NCBI GenBank assembly: GCA_038030265.1
Contig: CM075943.1
Location: forward strand, 6,634,001-6,698,000
DNA length: 64,000 nt
DNA from: Corythucha ciliata
Taxonomy: Eukaryota > Arthropoda > Insecta > Hemiptera > Tingidae
Reading direction: 5' to 3'
Under the pieces are notes generated by a model. The model saw only the letters and a program-made list of their open reading frames with translations. It was not told the DNA's origin and made no database searches. Positions 31,714 through 44,619 of this stretch are shown here, piece by piece; positions within the stretch are counted from its first letter, which is position 1; each line of letters opens with the position of its first letter. A program made the position numbers and the translations under genes.

Positions 31714-34700
31714 TTAATTGCCCGAATTTCAGTAACTTAAGCAGAAGTAGGGGCCTTACGTTTTCGAGCTCGAACATAAATGCTTTTACGCTGGACTACA
31801 AGCCCCACGGGATGAAAAACGTGTTTCTTTTCTTCCCACGAATGTTGAGTCATATATCTAAAACTATCAACATTTTGATTCACAAGTAATGTTCATAACA
31901 TTTTACACTTGAAAAATAATGCTAGCAATTTTAGATAGCCGTGTTCTGTGTACTGCAATATAAACGCCAATATTACTGACTTAGACATCCTAAGCTCCTA
32001 AATGTGCGTTCAATTCATTTTAATTCCCGCATTAGGTGTTTAATTAACCATTGGAACAAGAAAAACATAAAATAACACATTTGAACTCATTCACTGCTAT
32101 TGCAAAATAGACGTGCTAGCAGAGCCAGACCTCTCTGACGGGAGCGATTTTCCCTTCGACCTTGAGAACCGCGCGTTATCACAAGCGAAGCAACTTGGTA
32201 TCTATACAACTTTGATCAAACCCATATTTTTTTCATTTCGAAAAACCAAACGTAGAACTCGGTATGAGACAGTAAAATTGTTATAAGTAAAAGTAGTTGT
32301 AAGTAAAGAAGCGTTATTCCCCGTTCTTTTATGAGGGGGGGGTAATGAAAACAGATCCGGAAAAGGATCTCAGATTTTCAATACACTCCGTATTTATTCT
32401 ATTAGTTACTCCCCTCCACCGTCACAACAACACGCTTCTCATCATAGTCAAAGCCAAATCCAAAAACTATAAATATTCCTGTCATTTCAACATTTTTTGT
32501 ATGTGTTGGAAACTTTCCGTGTCGAGACCAAGAATTGTTGTTATATCGTCAAAGCTCCGGTTCTGCGTTAGGGAACTGCCTTCTCTCTTGGTGAGTGTTA
32601 GCTTTTTAAATTGGACTGGATTGTTACGATCGTCACAGCTTTTATGCTACGGGTTAAATAAACGCTCAGAACAAGTAGATAAACAATTTTTCGACTGTCA
32701 GACTATTTTTGTATCATTAAACAACACTTTGGCTGCCGGCGGACAAAAAAAAAAGGGCCTTTCCATTTCATCAAATTCAATATAGACGTCATTATAGTCT
32801 TCCATGTCCCTGGATTAACTGTTGATTGGCAGCCTTAAACTAAAATCACCTTCCCTGTTGGAATCGTTTTTAATGGGCTCTATTCAGTTCGAACGCACAC
32901 GAAATGGTTTGAAAATGAGCTCTTATCTTTGAAAATAAACTATTAAGACGACTCCCACTTTGGCGGCGAACTGTCTCATTGTATCCTCTCCTTCTGGTGT
33001 ATGCGCGTTGTCTAATCTCCAACTCCTACTTATGTAAAGTAGTGGTTATAAATTTCATTCCATTAGCTCTTTGACAGACGTGACATGTCAGCTTTTAAGG
33101 AAATCATAGATCACGCTAGTATATGGGTGGGTAGTCGAGACGGGGCGGGGGGGGGGGCATTCGTCGTTTGTGTGTTTCTACGAGAGGGTCTTCCCCATTA
33201 GTAAGTTCTTATAAATGTAAATAGGTTCGATTCATTTCCTCTCTCTCTCTCTCCCTTTTTTTCGGGGTAATTAATGGTTTTACATGGTGCATCCGTGCAT
33301 CTGATGACAAAGATGGGTAACCATGCCATCTGGTGCCTTTTTTTTAAGGATCCGGGGAGTCTGTTGAAAAAGTAATCGTGTCACTAGCAACCTTCTTTGG
33401 TTTCAACTATATTTAAGAACATTGCATTGCTTTATTATTCATTAACTTTTTTCGTTTGAACAAGATTTCACTTAAAGTCCTCCCCCCCCCACTATCCATC
33501 ATTAAAATCTTAAAAGCCTAATAGAAAGCACCCCTGTAGTTCCATCAGCCCATAGCCGAAAGGGAGAGAAATTTCTGTAGAACCAAGGGATGGTAAAGTG
33601 GTGATTACTGGGAGTGGGAAGTGAGGGGGAATCGTGAAATCATCAAACAAGTAACGAAACATCTTTAAATAGTAACACAAAGTGACATGCCCCTCTTTTT
33701 CACGTCTTGTCATTCCTGAAGCTAAAACAGTTTTCAACTTAAAGAGTATAAACCCTTAGCCCCCCCCACCCCACTCTCTCTCTCTTCAACCAAAACCCTC
33801 CGTCTCATCTCATTTTCGTTTCGTCCTTCACACACGGTGACATGTCACGCTCTCTCACACAATAACCAAAAACTTCATAGCTCACACGTGCACGAATCCA
33901 CATTTAGAGAGTGAGGAAACGAAGAAAATAGGGTGGAAAGAGTGTGGTAAACAAACCGAAAGAAGCTAATGGATTCACATTTATACTTCCCTCCCCTGAG
34001 AATGAACTGATGCGTTCCAATGTCAGAGAATGTAAGTGGGGGTAGGATGACGAAAAGGATGAGGGGGAGCTTTTACATAATATCTCATTTGGTCTCGAGG
34101 GAGAGTTTGTTACTTTTATAAAAGTAGTGTGAGTAAAAAGGTAAGAGAACTAAAAAGGAACAAAACCTTTTAGCTCGCGTCTTAAAATTGAATTTGTTTC
34201 ATCCTCTTGTGAGGGGTTCAAACAAAATTAACGATAAAATCGTGGGATGGACAGAAGTTTTACATTTTCTTGGATTCTCCGTTTTGAAGTTTAGGATTTG
34301 GAAAGTTGAAAATCGGATTCCAACAGCTAATTTCAGTCTAATAAAAACACGAGATAATTTGCAATAAATCAAGAAGTTGCTTCTTACTTTACTACGGTTC
34401 TATTCACACGAGTGGAGAAATGTATCAGGAACTAGGGAAAGGAATCGTATTAAAGCGTGTGAGAGAAGTGCGGAGGAAAAGCGGGATGAGCAAGAAATGG
34501 CTAGCACAGAGATAAACGTTAGCCCCTTTGGATCCTTTTCCGTTATTCCCTGAGCCACTTCCTCTAATGGGAGGGACAGCTGCTTTTCTCCTTTGACTGG
34601 GACTGATTTCGTTACATTTCCTTCTAAGAAAACGTTCTGAACCCCGACCCTGCAACCATCCCCCTCCCACGTTGGAGCTGCCGGTAGTGACGGTGAATCT

Positions 34701-35454
34701 TCCTCGCTTCTTCAAACCGTCTGTACTTATTCAACCAATCCCTTCCCCTCTACCCCTACAGTTCGGACCATCTCATTCCATTCTCAGCCAAAGAGCCACT
34801 CTCAACTTTGGTCTCTCCCTTGCCACCACCCCAACCATCACGTTGTTTCAGGACACGAGTACACGCGAAAATCTTTTGAAGCCACTTCTTTACACACTTT
34901 TTCCCTTTCCTTTCCTTTTACAATTCTGTGAAATGGTTGCCCACTTCCGTATACAATCAATTTGCCGTGAAAAAAATAAACCCAAAGATCAAAGGACTTT
35001 CAATTTTCCATTATTCCTCCCATAATTTTCAAGGCGCCAGAGTTCTTATTTGAGACCTTTCAGCCCAAGATAGACCGCCTTTTGAGGGGAGTAGGTGGTA
35101 GCTTACTGCTATAGCTACCGACCTCTCCACATCACCCAGTATGAGGGAAGAATGCTCATTTAACCTCAACAAATTCCCAGAAATGGATGGATGTACCTAC
35201 CTATCCAGAGATACTGCCCCTCATACCACCGCTGCGCCACGTTTGTACGGTCCCTTGCATCCTCTCGGTTATTACGTTTCTCCGGATTTTCCTATAGTCA
35301 GAACCATGCGCACATTTGCAAAGGCAGCTAGTCAAGCAGGAACGAAAAAGGCAGGGGTCCGCAAGTACAATTACAACCTCTGCTTGAAGAATCACAGGGA
35401 TTCTCCTCGATCAAAAGCCCAAGAACTATAAGTAAAATATGTTCCATTTTCTGC
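31714..35454. other. No identifiable gene; contains inverted partner of the 24.8 kb repeat
   Basis: The 23-bp exact inverted match to 24,775-24,797 lies at 32,187-32,209. The 146-codon plus ORF at 32,345-32,785 has no motif. Long homopolymers: G11 at 33,147-33,157 and C9 at 33,482-33,490. CT microsatellites occur near 33,240 and 33,775. Nothing else can be supported as a gene. Confidence 0.5.
32187..32209 (+). repeat. 23-bp exact inverted match to 24.78 kb (dispersed repeat copy)
   Basis: Reads GAAGCAACTTGG to TATCTATACAA, the exact reverse complement of 24,775-24,797. The neighbouring CGCGCGTTATCACAAGC is GC-rich compared with its surroundings. It is probably the conserved core of an interspersed element. 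Confidence 0.6.
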
Positions 35455-35800
35455 GTTTACGACCCCTTGTACAGGCGTTTTGGCCGGGCCGATGAAAATG
35501 ACCGCTGGAGCCCTTGACGGTTTTGGTGTAAATAGCCGAAATTTAAAATTGGACGGAGCCGCGTATCTCAGGAGATCACGTTAAGGGAAATTCGACAGTC
35601 GTAACGAGCCGATGAGGAGGTTCCACCTTCGATGCCACCGTTCTTGGCCAGCCCCTTCCTTGGACGATGGCTCCTAGCAACCGCTTTGGACACACTCAAA
35701 AGTGACCTGATCCACCTGAGCACCTGATCCAACAACACGCATTATCCCGGAAAGTTCACAAATAGAATCCATAAATGTGGGCTGAATAATGCTGAGAACC
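35455..35800 (+). repeat. Copy 2 of the interspersed repeat shared with 10.74-10.83 kb
   Basis: Contains GGCGTTTTGGCCGGGCCGAT, then GGTTTTGGTGTAAATAGCC, then AAAATTGGACGGAG, matching the minus strand at 10.74-10.83 kb in order. It continues with a GC-richer part (GCCGATGAGGAGGTTCCACC, GGACGATGGCTCCTAGC). The last part, GATCCACCTGAGCACCTGAT to AAAGTTCACAAA, resembles 39,530-39,600 weakly. Copies have lost any common reading frame. Element class unknown. Confidence 0.5.
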
Positions 35801-38800
35801 GATTACGTTCTATATTCCTGTTCGGCCCGAATTAAAATCGTCGAAAGGAGCCAAGTCACCTTCTAACCGGATACCAAGTCATAGTAGGGACACAGTGGAT
35901 GTCGTTCCAACAGATGAACTTATCTATTTCATTAGAGAATGTTGGAGAAGGGTTCTCTAATTCAGACGAGACCCTCTTCGTCCAGGGCAATCTGGGGGGG
36001 CAACAGATTTTGCTACAGTACGCGATGGTAAATTCTCCTTGGAAACCCATCCTTGAAGTAATTTATGACATGAAAAAAAATGTGAACTTCACATAAATGA
36101 AATTTCAGGTTCACGTCCTAAAGAGGCTTTGGATTTTTCCTCTCCAATACTATTCTGTTGGGGATTTGAAAAAACAATTAAGCGTTTTGAAGAGTCTCTC
36201 CAACTCACCCTTTTGTGCGGGCGTCCAAGAAAAAAATGGTCATAAAATGTAAATAAACGCTTCTCTTTGAAAAAGTAAAGAGATGCAAACCAAGTAAAGC
36301 ATAGAGAGGACTCTTCTGCCCTACAAAATGTACTCTGAAGAGGCGCACCGGGTTTCGAGAGGAGGAAAACAAAAAAAGATAAAGAATGGGATAAAGGGGA
36401 TGAAAAGAGGTTTATACTTTATACCTTCGCATATTATGTGCATGTACAGAGCTCAAAAGTCAAAAGAGGCTTCGTTTGTCGCTATCTCTTCTCTTTTTGT
36501 ACGCTTCGAATCCTTTTTTAGTGTCAATTCCCGGCTTTCCATCCCTATCGAAGGTTTTTTTTTCCTGATTTCCGAACCGAATAACTACGGAGCTTGTGCT
36601 TCTGTTTTAGCCCTGAGAGGCTTTTGACAAGTCAATCGTGCGGAATGGTTTTAAGAACATATCTTACCCATCGCCCAAACTCTCAAAATGAATATACTAC
36701 GAGAATACTGGAGTGGAGATCCAAAATACACATTTGGGAGAAGGTGGAGACCATCAAGGAGCACAAGAATATGTGCACAATTAAGTAGGGATCTCGAGAT
36801 GCGAGGATCAGGTGAATCAAAAAGGCCGTGAAAGCGTTTAGGCGACAAAGCACTGACAATAAGATCCAGAGGCCAATGAATTTAGGAAGACGAGAGGCTT
36901 AGCTCGAGGTGAAGATTTTGTACAGTTGCGTTTTGAAGTTGTCGTGGCGATCATTGTAGATTGCTCACGACGTTTTTGCACTACTGAGGGCAACCGACGA
37001 GAACTTATGTCTCGGAATGTTTCTTCGACGGGAGAAGGTAGAAGTCGAATTTAAAAAAAGGTTATCATGAGACAAGCTAAATAGACTGCTCAGCGCTCAG
37101 CTTGACCGTAAGAGGCAGTTCAGTTCAGTAATACTAGAGCTCTATAGTTATTACTCAGAAAAAGGACAGCCTTCATTTTGGGACCCAGCTGATGGATAAA
37201 ATAAGGTGATAATTATATTATATTGCCATTTGGGGACTCAGCGTTCGAATAATATTGTGAAATATAATTCATATTAAGTGGAAGGATTTGTAATTTTCAA
37301 GACAATCTCGAATTTTTGGCGTGCGCGAAACACAGTGCGATGAACACGACTGTACCAAAGCTGCACATTCATGTGCATTTCGTCTACTTAGTACTTAGTT
37401 GTCGTCACGCTGCGGTTAGAACATGTCATTTAAAAGGAAATTAATTCAACTTCTATTATGAGGATTATCTTGAGAATAATTAAAGAAGGGTAGGTACCTA
37501 TTACGATGAAAACAATCACCACTGCAAAAAAGACAAAAAAGACCGTTAAGCTTTACTTCTAAAACTATCAAGTACTAATAAAAATAAATCGGTTTGCAAA
37601 GAAAACGTCTTCGCGAAATTATTTTGCTTTAATTTTATTCAACGAGGGGAGGGGTGGTCTTAAAATCATAAGAACAAAATTAGTGATATTTTCCGTAGCC
37701 CCCTGCAGCAGTGCAGTCCATTTACAATTTTTCTTGTAGCATATATGTTCACCCCCCCCTCCACAGCTCCCCCAACACAAGGAGAAATACAAAACGTTCG
37801 TGTACACAGGCTCTCAAAGATTTTTGATTAAATAATTAGAACACAAATTGCATTCTTAAAGAAAATCCAAACCAGAGGGTTTGAAGTTATCAAGAGATGA
37901 TACAGTCTCAATTTTATCTCCAGGGTCCCAATATGGAGGCTGTGTTTACTCTTAATACATCTCAGACATCTATACAGTATACACAGTAATACACAATACA
38001 GTAATACATCTCAGACAACTAGCATTGGGGCGGTTTTGGTGGCAGTGGGAATGCTGTTTGAGGAAAACACAATACACGGTTTGTTGAATGATCGTGAGGG
38101 AAGAGGGTTCGTTTCTCACTCTTCTTGATACCTCCCAGCCCTTTCCTCAACACCCAAAACGCCTTCGAATACTACAATGCTATCAATTTTTTTTTTCAGA
38201 ATTGAACCATTATGTGAGGCAATTTCTATTACAGACGATAATTTATTCCGAGCGCTGAAATGTGCTCCATGTAAAGTCTTACAAAAGCCACTACACATTG
38301 TTGTCAAGTATGTACTTTCCATTTTGAATAGCTGAAACATGAGGTTAGAACGCCTGTTTTCACAGTTCAACGAGGGGTTCATTCATTGTATTCGCGAATC
38401 TCCAATTATTTCCCGATTCAGTTTAGGTAACGTGTCTTCGCCCCACCCCTACCACCACCGACACCACCACACGCCTTGTGAACATTGCAGGAGGGTGAAG
38501 TAACAACTTTCGATCGACATGTCATTTGTTTTTATTTTCTAAAGGTCGAACCTTTAAGGGGTGCGAGAGAAACGTGCAGTGAATGATGAAATCGCACTTA
38601 TGAGACCCCCTCATTCGGATTTCTTGGCGAATAAAGAAGTCGCTTGCCTTGTAATACAAAACGAATTTAGAACAGAATTACTCTCTACATAGGAGGGAAA
38701 CCGGCGTTTAACAATAACTCGGCCTTAAATCGTGGTTTAATCAGTTTAAAAACGTAGGCATTTTGAATCTTTAATAACGTGATTTTAATAGTATATAAGA

Positions 38801-41800
38801 TTCTTTTTGTAACGATTCCTCTTTTTCATATACTTTTGCCCCCTGATACATGAAACGTTGCGCCTATTTTAAACGTTATTAATGAAGAAAGAAACGTGTT
38901 AAATCTTCCAAGTTATTTGATTTACACTCGGAAATATTAAGAAAAGAACAATAAACGTCCGGTGTTCTTTCGTGCTTTCTTTTTCCTTCCATTTTAAAAC
39001 AGAACCCTTAATTGACTTTATTACTTCAATTTGTGTATGCTTAGGGAACTCGCACAGAGCCTATTCTGTTTTTCCAACCCCAGTCCCCTACGCCTTCTTA
39101 AACTCGTTCACCCCTCTTTTTTCATTAAAAGACTTAACTTTCGGTTAGCCTAGGATATTAATTTCCAAGTTTCACCATTTTTGTTTCTCCCCCACGTTTC
39201 ACTTTCAGCATCGGGGCCCCGTTCTTCACTAATGATGGATGCACATCCTAATTCGTTTCAGGAAGGCAGAGAGAATTGTTTAGGTTTAAAGGTAGTCCGA
39301 TCGATATAAAAGCGAAATTTACTGTTCACGCCCAACCAAGTGGGGACCCTACTGCAATCAAGTCAGCAGAGTGTTGGACATGGTTATAGAAATACGGGAC
39401 AACTAACGCTGACAGTGTTATCTGTGTAAATCATATAGTGTGCTAGCGTAAAAGCATTAGGACGTTCCATCTTCATTGACTCTACCCAAAACATTCGCAT
39501 CGAGACAGGGGGTTAGTTGACCCCATAAAAACTGACTAAATCCACCTCAGAACTTGTCACATCCTAACAGAAAAGTTCACAAACCGGATCCAAACCCATT
39601 TCACCAGACAAACTGACAATCCTGTTCGTAAAGTTGCAAGATTCTGGTTTAAATATTAGCGAAATAGGTAGTTTCTGGTCTTTTATTCGCGAAATTACAA
39701 GTTTCTTGTGTATATTTTCTCGAAATAGAAATTATCTGGGCCTTTTTTCAATGGACGCGGACGCACAGAGCCAACTTGTGCCCATTATAGCAAGACGAAT
39801 AGCCCTGTGATTGCAAGATTTATGAGTTTGCAAGTTATTTTTTTTTTTTAGCCAGCCCCGGACCCCCGTTCGGCTTGTTGCAATCGTTGCGATTGGCACA
39901 GAATCAAATTCAAGTTTATCAACGCTCCATAAGGAATAGGGTTGACCTTGACATAGTGGTCGAGGAGGAATGAGACCGGGAATTTAGCTGAAATAATCGC
40001 AGCAGTTAATCAAAAGAAAAGTGAGAATTTCAAATATTGAACTCAAAAGGGAAATAAATAAGGCGATGGGGGCTGAGCCGATGAGGGGAGTTTCAGGGCC
40101 TCCTTTCACTATGGCATTTTATGTGGCATAATTAGTTTAGATGTTATTATTACTGTAATTGTGTTAATTTTATCCTTAATTTCTATTCGAATTTCTCTGA
40201 GGAAGCGTAATTAATAGGTACGATTTTTCGATGAATACTATACCGGACGTAAATACGAATTATATTATTGGCAACATTTACAAAACCTGCGGGGTGTTGA
40301 TATTTCAATTAAAAAATGTCGCACGTGTATATCGCAATTACTGGAAATCCTTCGCAACAAGGGATTTATTTGTTTTACTCCATATATTTACTTATCCTTC
40401 TGGACTGAGAGAAAGAATTATTTTTATTACCGTAACTGATGCCGAGTGTACTGTATGTAGTACACACGACTGAAAGGAAAGGGAACTGAGGGGATTAGAG
40501 AACAAAAATGAGCCCCTACGGGCACATTTTTATTTGAAGACAAAGTATTGTCTTTCCAAGTCTAAATATTTTATGCTCTGAGGGGACTTCTTTCCTAAAT
40601 ATTTTTGCTTTCTCCGAGTTCTTTGTCTTCGGGCGCTGTTTTGGAATGGTAGGGGGGGGGGCTTACCCTTTAGAAATTCAAGGGCGGTAAGAAGGAAATA
40701 CGGGATGGGAGAAAAAGAGAGAGAGTTTAGCATATGAACCACTTGGCCGCCCAGCGGCGAGCGGCCAGTCGTAGATGTAATGGAAAAGGATGATGGCGAG
40801 AGGAAGGAGGAAAGAGATTGTGGGATTGTTCCGTAGAATGCACCAATTTCCCTCTCGCTCACTTCGACCTTTTTCCCTTCCATCTCATCTCTCGGCCCTA
40901 TTCAGACTCACTACGTCGGCTACGTCATATGTGAGGATCCGAATGGGTTTGTAGAGGTGATGAAGGGGAGAGGGGAGAACAAACAACTATCTCAGCGATT
41001 TGAGAAAGGTTTCCTCCTCTCCCCGTCCGGCCCGTTCTGTTTATGCCGGATTTGAATCTCCTCCTCCTCACTCATCGGTTTCCGGGGAGTGAGTTTTGCT
41101 CATTGTGGAATGCAGTCGATGAAAACCCCCATTTCCAGCGTGCATTGCTTGAAATGTGCACGTCGAGAGTGCTTCGCATTTTTTGTACGCACGCTCCGAC
41201 TCACCACGGTAGACTTTTCCGCTGTGATGAAATGAGAAGAAACACAACTTAGACTCCCCTAAAACTGGATTTTAAGGGTTTTCATTTGAGAGAAGATTTC
41301 GGGAACTTTTTTTCTGCGGCTCCCCGTATACTCGACTTTAACGTTCACCGAATTCACGATTTTAGCGCTCTCGGAAGCTCGTTTCGTATAGTAGAACTCA
41401 TTGCACCATCAATTGATTCACCTGACTGTTTGCACCAAAAAAATGATTCCGAACTAAATGCTATTATTCTCATGTTTGACAACGAAAAAAAAACGAAAGG
41501 GATGAAAGACACCCCTGATGTCTCATTTTAAATTATTCACGAAACTTTCTTACTCACTTTTCAAAGAAAGAATCTTAATATTCAAAGCGGGAAGAATAAG
41601 AAAAAAAGTTGTTATTCTGCACCGCTAAACTTCTTTCAATTAATCCCCCACCCTCCACATTCGCCATGCCATCTCTACCCTCTCCAACCACGTTTTTTAC
41701 GCCCCAGAAATATTCGAAAGTTCGAAATCCCCCCCTCCCCCCGCAAACTCTTTTTGAGAAAATGATCCGCATGGATTAGACGGGTGAAGAGGAGGCGGGT

Positions 41801-42089
41801 TCCGGGTGAATTTGAGGGGATTTGTTAAAAGTTTTTCCGATACTTAAGACCAATGGAGGCAATTTACGAAGCGTTATTTGAGAGCTTTTCGAATTAACAT
41901 AATTTCTTGGGAAATAGGGGGAGAGGGACTAACGCGAGTTTTAATAGTCAGACGCATCCCACCTTGGGAGAAGTGCATTTATGCTGTTTGCAGAACTCTT
42001 AAGTTGTTTTCCGAGGCTGACGTTCAGCTTTTAGCTTAGGTATGACTAAAATTATTACTATTATAGTCAAAGGGGGGAGGGGTCTGCAA
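35801..42089. other. No identifiable gene
   Basis: ORFs here are at most 117 codons (40,530-40,883, -) and lack motifs. Small features: short repeats of TAATACATCTCAGACA near 37,953 and 38,002, and a G10 run at 40,652-40,661. A possible weak copy of the 35.46 kb repeat lies at 39,530-39,600. Confidence 0.5.
39640..39760. repeat. Short degenerate ~40-bp repeat
   Basis: Three loose copies of a phrase like TTAGCGAAATAGGTAGTTTCTG occur in a row: GCGAAATAGGTAGTTTCTGG, GCGAAATTACAAGTTTCTTG and CGAAATAGAAATTATCTGGG. Interval about 40 bases. It resembles families A and B in having CGCGAAAT but is not clearly a member. Confidence 0.4.
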
Positions 42090-42900
42090 AGGTTAAAGGG
42101 CTTTGGAGCGAGCGAAATCTCCGAATTTGGTTTTTTACAGAGCAAGACCCGCGAAATTAGTTCCTTTGAAGGTCCAAACTTCACAAAAATGTTTTGCTAA
42201 AAGAGCTAAGGTCGCTAAATTGTTTGGTTCTTTCAAAGACTGAGGCAAACCCGGTAAATTGGTTTATTCCTATCCAAATCCCACGAAGTTTCTAACGTGC
42301 CAGATACACCAAAATTTGTTTTAAAAAAAAGCCAAGCCACCTAGATTGCTCGTTTTCAACGAGACAAAAACAAAATTGGTTCTCAAATTAACCAAAACAG
42401 AAAAATAAGGTTCTGTAAGTGCCAAATCCGTAAAATTCGAACAAAAATGAGCACAGCCCAAGTAATTACTTTCGTAAAGGCCCCAAACGCGTTTGATATT
42501 GCTTTTTTGAACCACAAGAATTGGATTTTTGAACGGTTCAACCACGCAAAATTTGCTTGCGAAACCCCCAGAGGGGAAAAATGGTTCTGTGAGTGCCAAA
42601 TCCATACAATGTGAGTGTTTAAAGTGCCAAATCCGCGAAATTTCTGTTTAAAGTTGGTGAAAACAGTAAATTCTAGCCCCCGATGTAATGATCCCCTTGA
42701 AGAAGAGGAAGGTGACGGGAGAATCAACAGTTTCGTCTCCTCGGTGCGGGCTTCTCAAGTGAAGAAACACGGCAAAACTTAGTTCTATGAGATCCTTTGA
42801 AAAATTAAAGGTTTAAAATGGCTAAACCCACGAAATTGGTTTTTGGGATGTGTAAAATCCGAGAAATTAGGGTTTTAAAGGGGTGAAATGGCATTTCAGG
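42090..42900 (-). repeat. Degenerate ~31-bp repeat, family B, block B4
   Basis: Units such as GTGCCAAATCCGCGAAATTT then CTGTTTAAAG, and CAAACCCGGTAAATTGGTTT, recur at about 31 bases in the minus-type orientation. The phrase GGTTCTGTGAGTGCCAAATC occurs nearly unchanged at about 42,410 and 42,583, showing a local multi-unit duplication. Minus ORFs (94 and 114 codons) are repeat readings. Confidence 0.75.
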
Positions 42901-44571
42901 GCATACACTTGGTCTTCCAAATATGGGAATGACCTGCTTGGGGGACCGGCTCTAAAGGGTGATAGATAATGATATTAGGCCGAATTTATTCCACCATTTA
43001 TTGTAGTAGTATTTTCTCATTAAAATGATAAATAAAAAATGTCATTGTCCTCACCGGGAAGTCAAAGGTCTCGTTCTCATGGCACCACTCAAAAAACAAA
43101 AACAAAAAACCGGAATGGCAGGCACGCGGGAAAACAATTTCGGTCCTAGAGAAAAATCTTGAATTTACTCGTAATTTAAATTTGAAGTCGAAGAAGTTGG
43201 GTTAGTATCAAAAGTTTTGATGAGGTTTGCCGTAAACTCGACCGTTACTCCCGAACCGCACTACCTTATGCAAACGAAAGGGGAAGAGATGAGAAATTAC
43301 TCTCAGTTTTGTTATGCATAAAGAACGAGAACGTTCCCAGCAGATTTTTTTCTTTAATCTCCCCGCGCCCTCAACCAATCGTTATTCCTTTTTGGCTTTT
43401 TCGGTACAATCCAACTGGGGAAGCTTTTAATTTGATTCGAAGAGTCGAGAGGCGAAAGCTGTGCTGGTAGAAAAATGGTGATGAAGTGGGGTCTCTCTTG
43501 GTCTCTCTCTTTCTCTCTCTTCGCGAAAAAAAGAACACGGTTTGTTGGGCTTGTGACGGGGCCAGGAGAGGTTTACAAAAAAAAAAAAAAAGTGTGGAAG
43601 AGATCTGAAGGGATATAGAGAGAGGGTCGTGAGAGTTGTGAATTAGCATTTTGATAACATCCTTCAGGGGTGAAAGAATGGAAGGGGTGAGGGAGAATCC
43701 TTCTTTTCTCTTTCTACCATTCGGTATTCCTTTTCCGCTATTTGTTTAAACCACTTAAACGGTTGAGTGTGTAGACGATTAACATAGGGTCCGTGAAAAA
43801 CGAGATTTAGACGCTTTTCCCTGGCTATGGTATAGGCCTTCACGTTAGTTTAATGGTCCCAAGGTGTCATAAACCACGTGACTCTCAGAGCTTAATGTTG
43901 TGGATTTCAGTAATCCTGTAAAAAAGGTTTGCCCGCTGCCCAGTCCAATGGAAGACTCGCCTGAGTCGCGTGCCCTGAGTGAATTGTTTCGTTATTGACG
44001 TATATGTAAGTATACCAACCTGCTTCAGTGATATTATGCCAAGAACTATTCTTGAGAGTTTGGATTCCTGGGATCGCCAAGCTAGGTGTAACAGAGCTTT
44101 TTTCAAAAAGTCAGCTTAAAATGTGAAAGTTCGCCAAAATCCCAATAACAGCCGAAGTAGTGGAGACTGCTCACTAATCACTAATCAATTGTATTTTCGT
44201 AGTATTTTAATTTTTCACTAAAAAAGGCCACCAAAGTCGAACGAAAATTCTACGTAGGAGGCGAGATTAGCTTGAATGGATCATTAAAGTTTTGTTCTCA
44301 ACTGAAAACAAAACAACAATGTTACGAAATGAACTATCGTCTTGAATACGAATGAAATGAACCCGTTAAACACCTACGAAGACCGTATGGTGCTTGTGCT
44401 GAAAAGCTAGCCTGAAAAGTACTGGACAGATGTCTCTCAAACTGATCTTCCGATTGATTAAAATTCATTAAAGACCTGGACGAAGAAAAGGAGAGATTTA
44501 TCTCTCTGATTAAAACTTTCTTCCTTCCCTTCAAAGCCCACTCCTCAGTTTCCTTTTTCAGACTTCCACGT

Positions 44572-44619
<48 letters not shown>

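Noticed and set aside
24775..32209. Intact P-element-like transposon with the 23-bp pair as its ends
   Set aside because: No transposase catalytic domain, no 8-bp duplication and no terminal position can be shown; kept only as a hypothesis to test.
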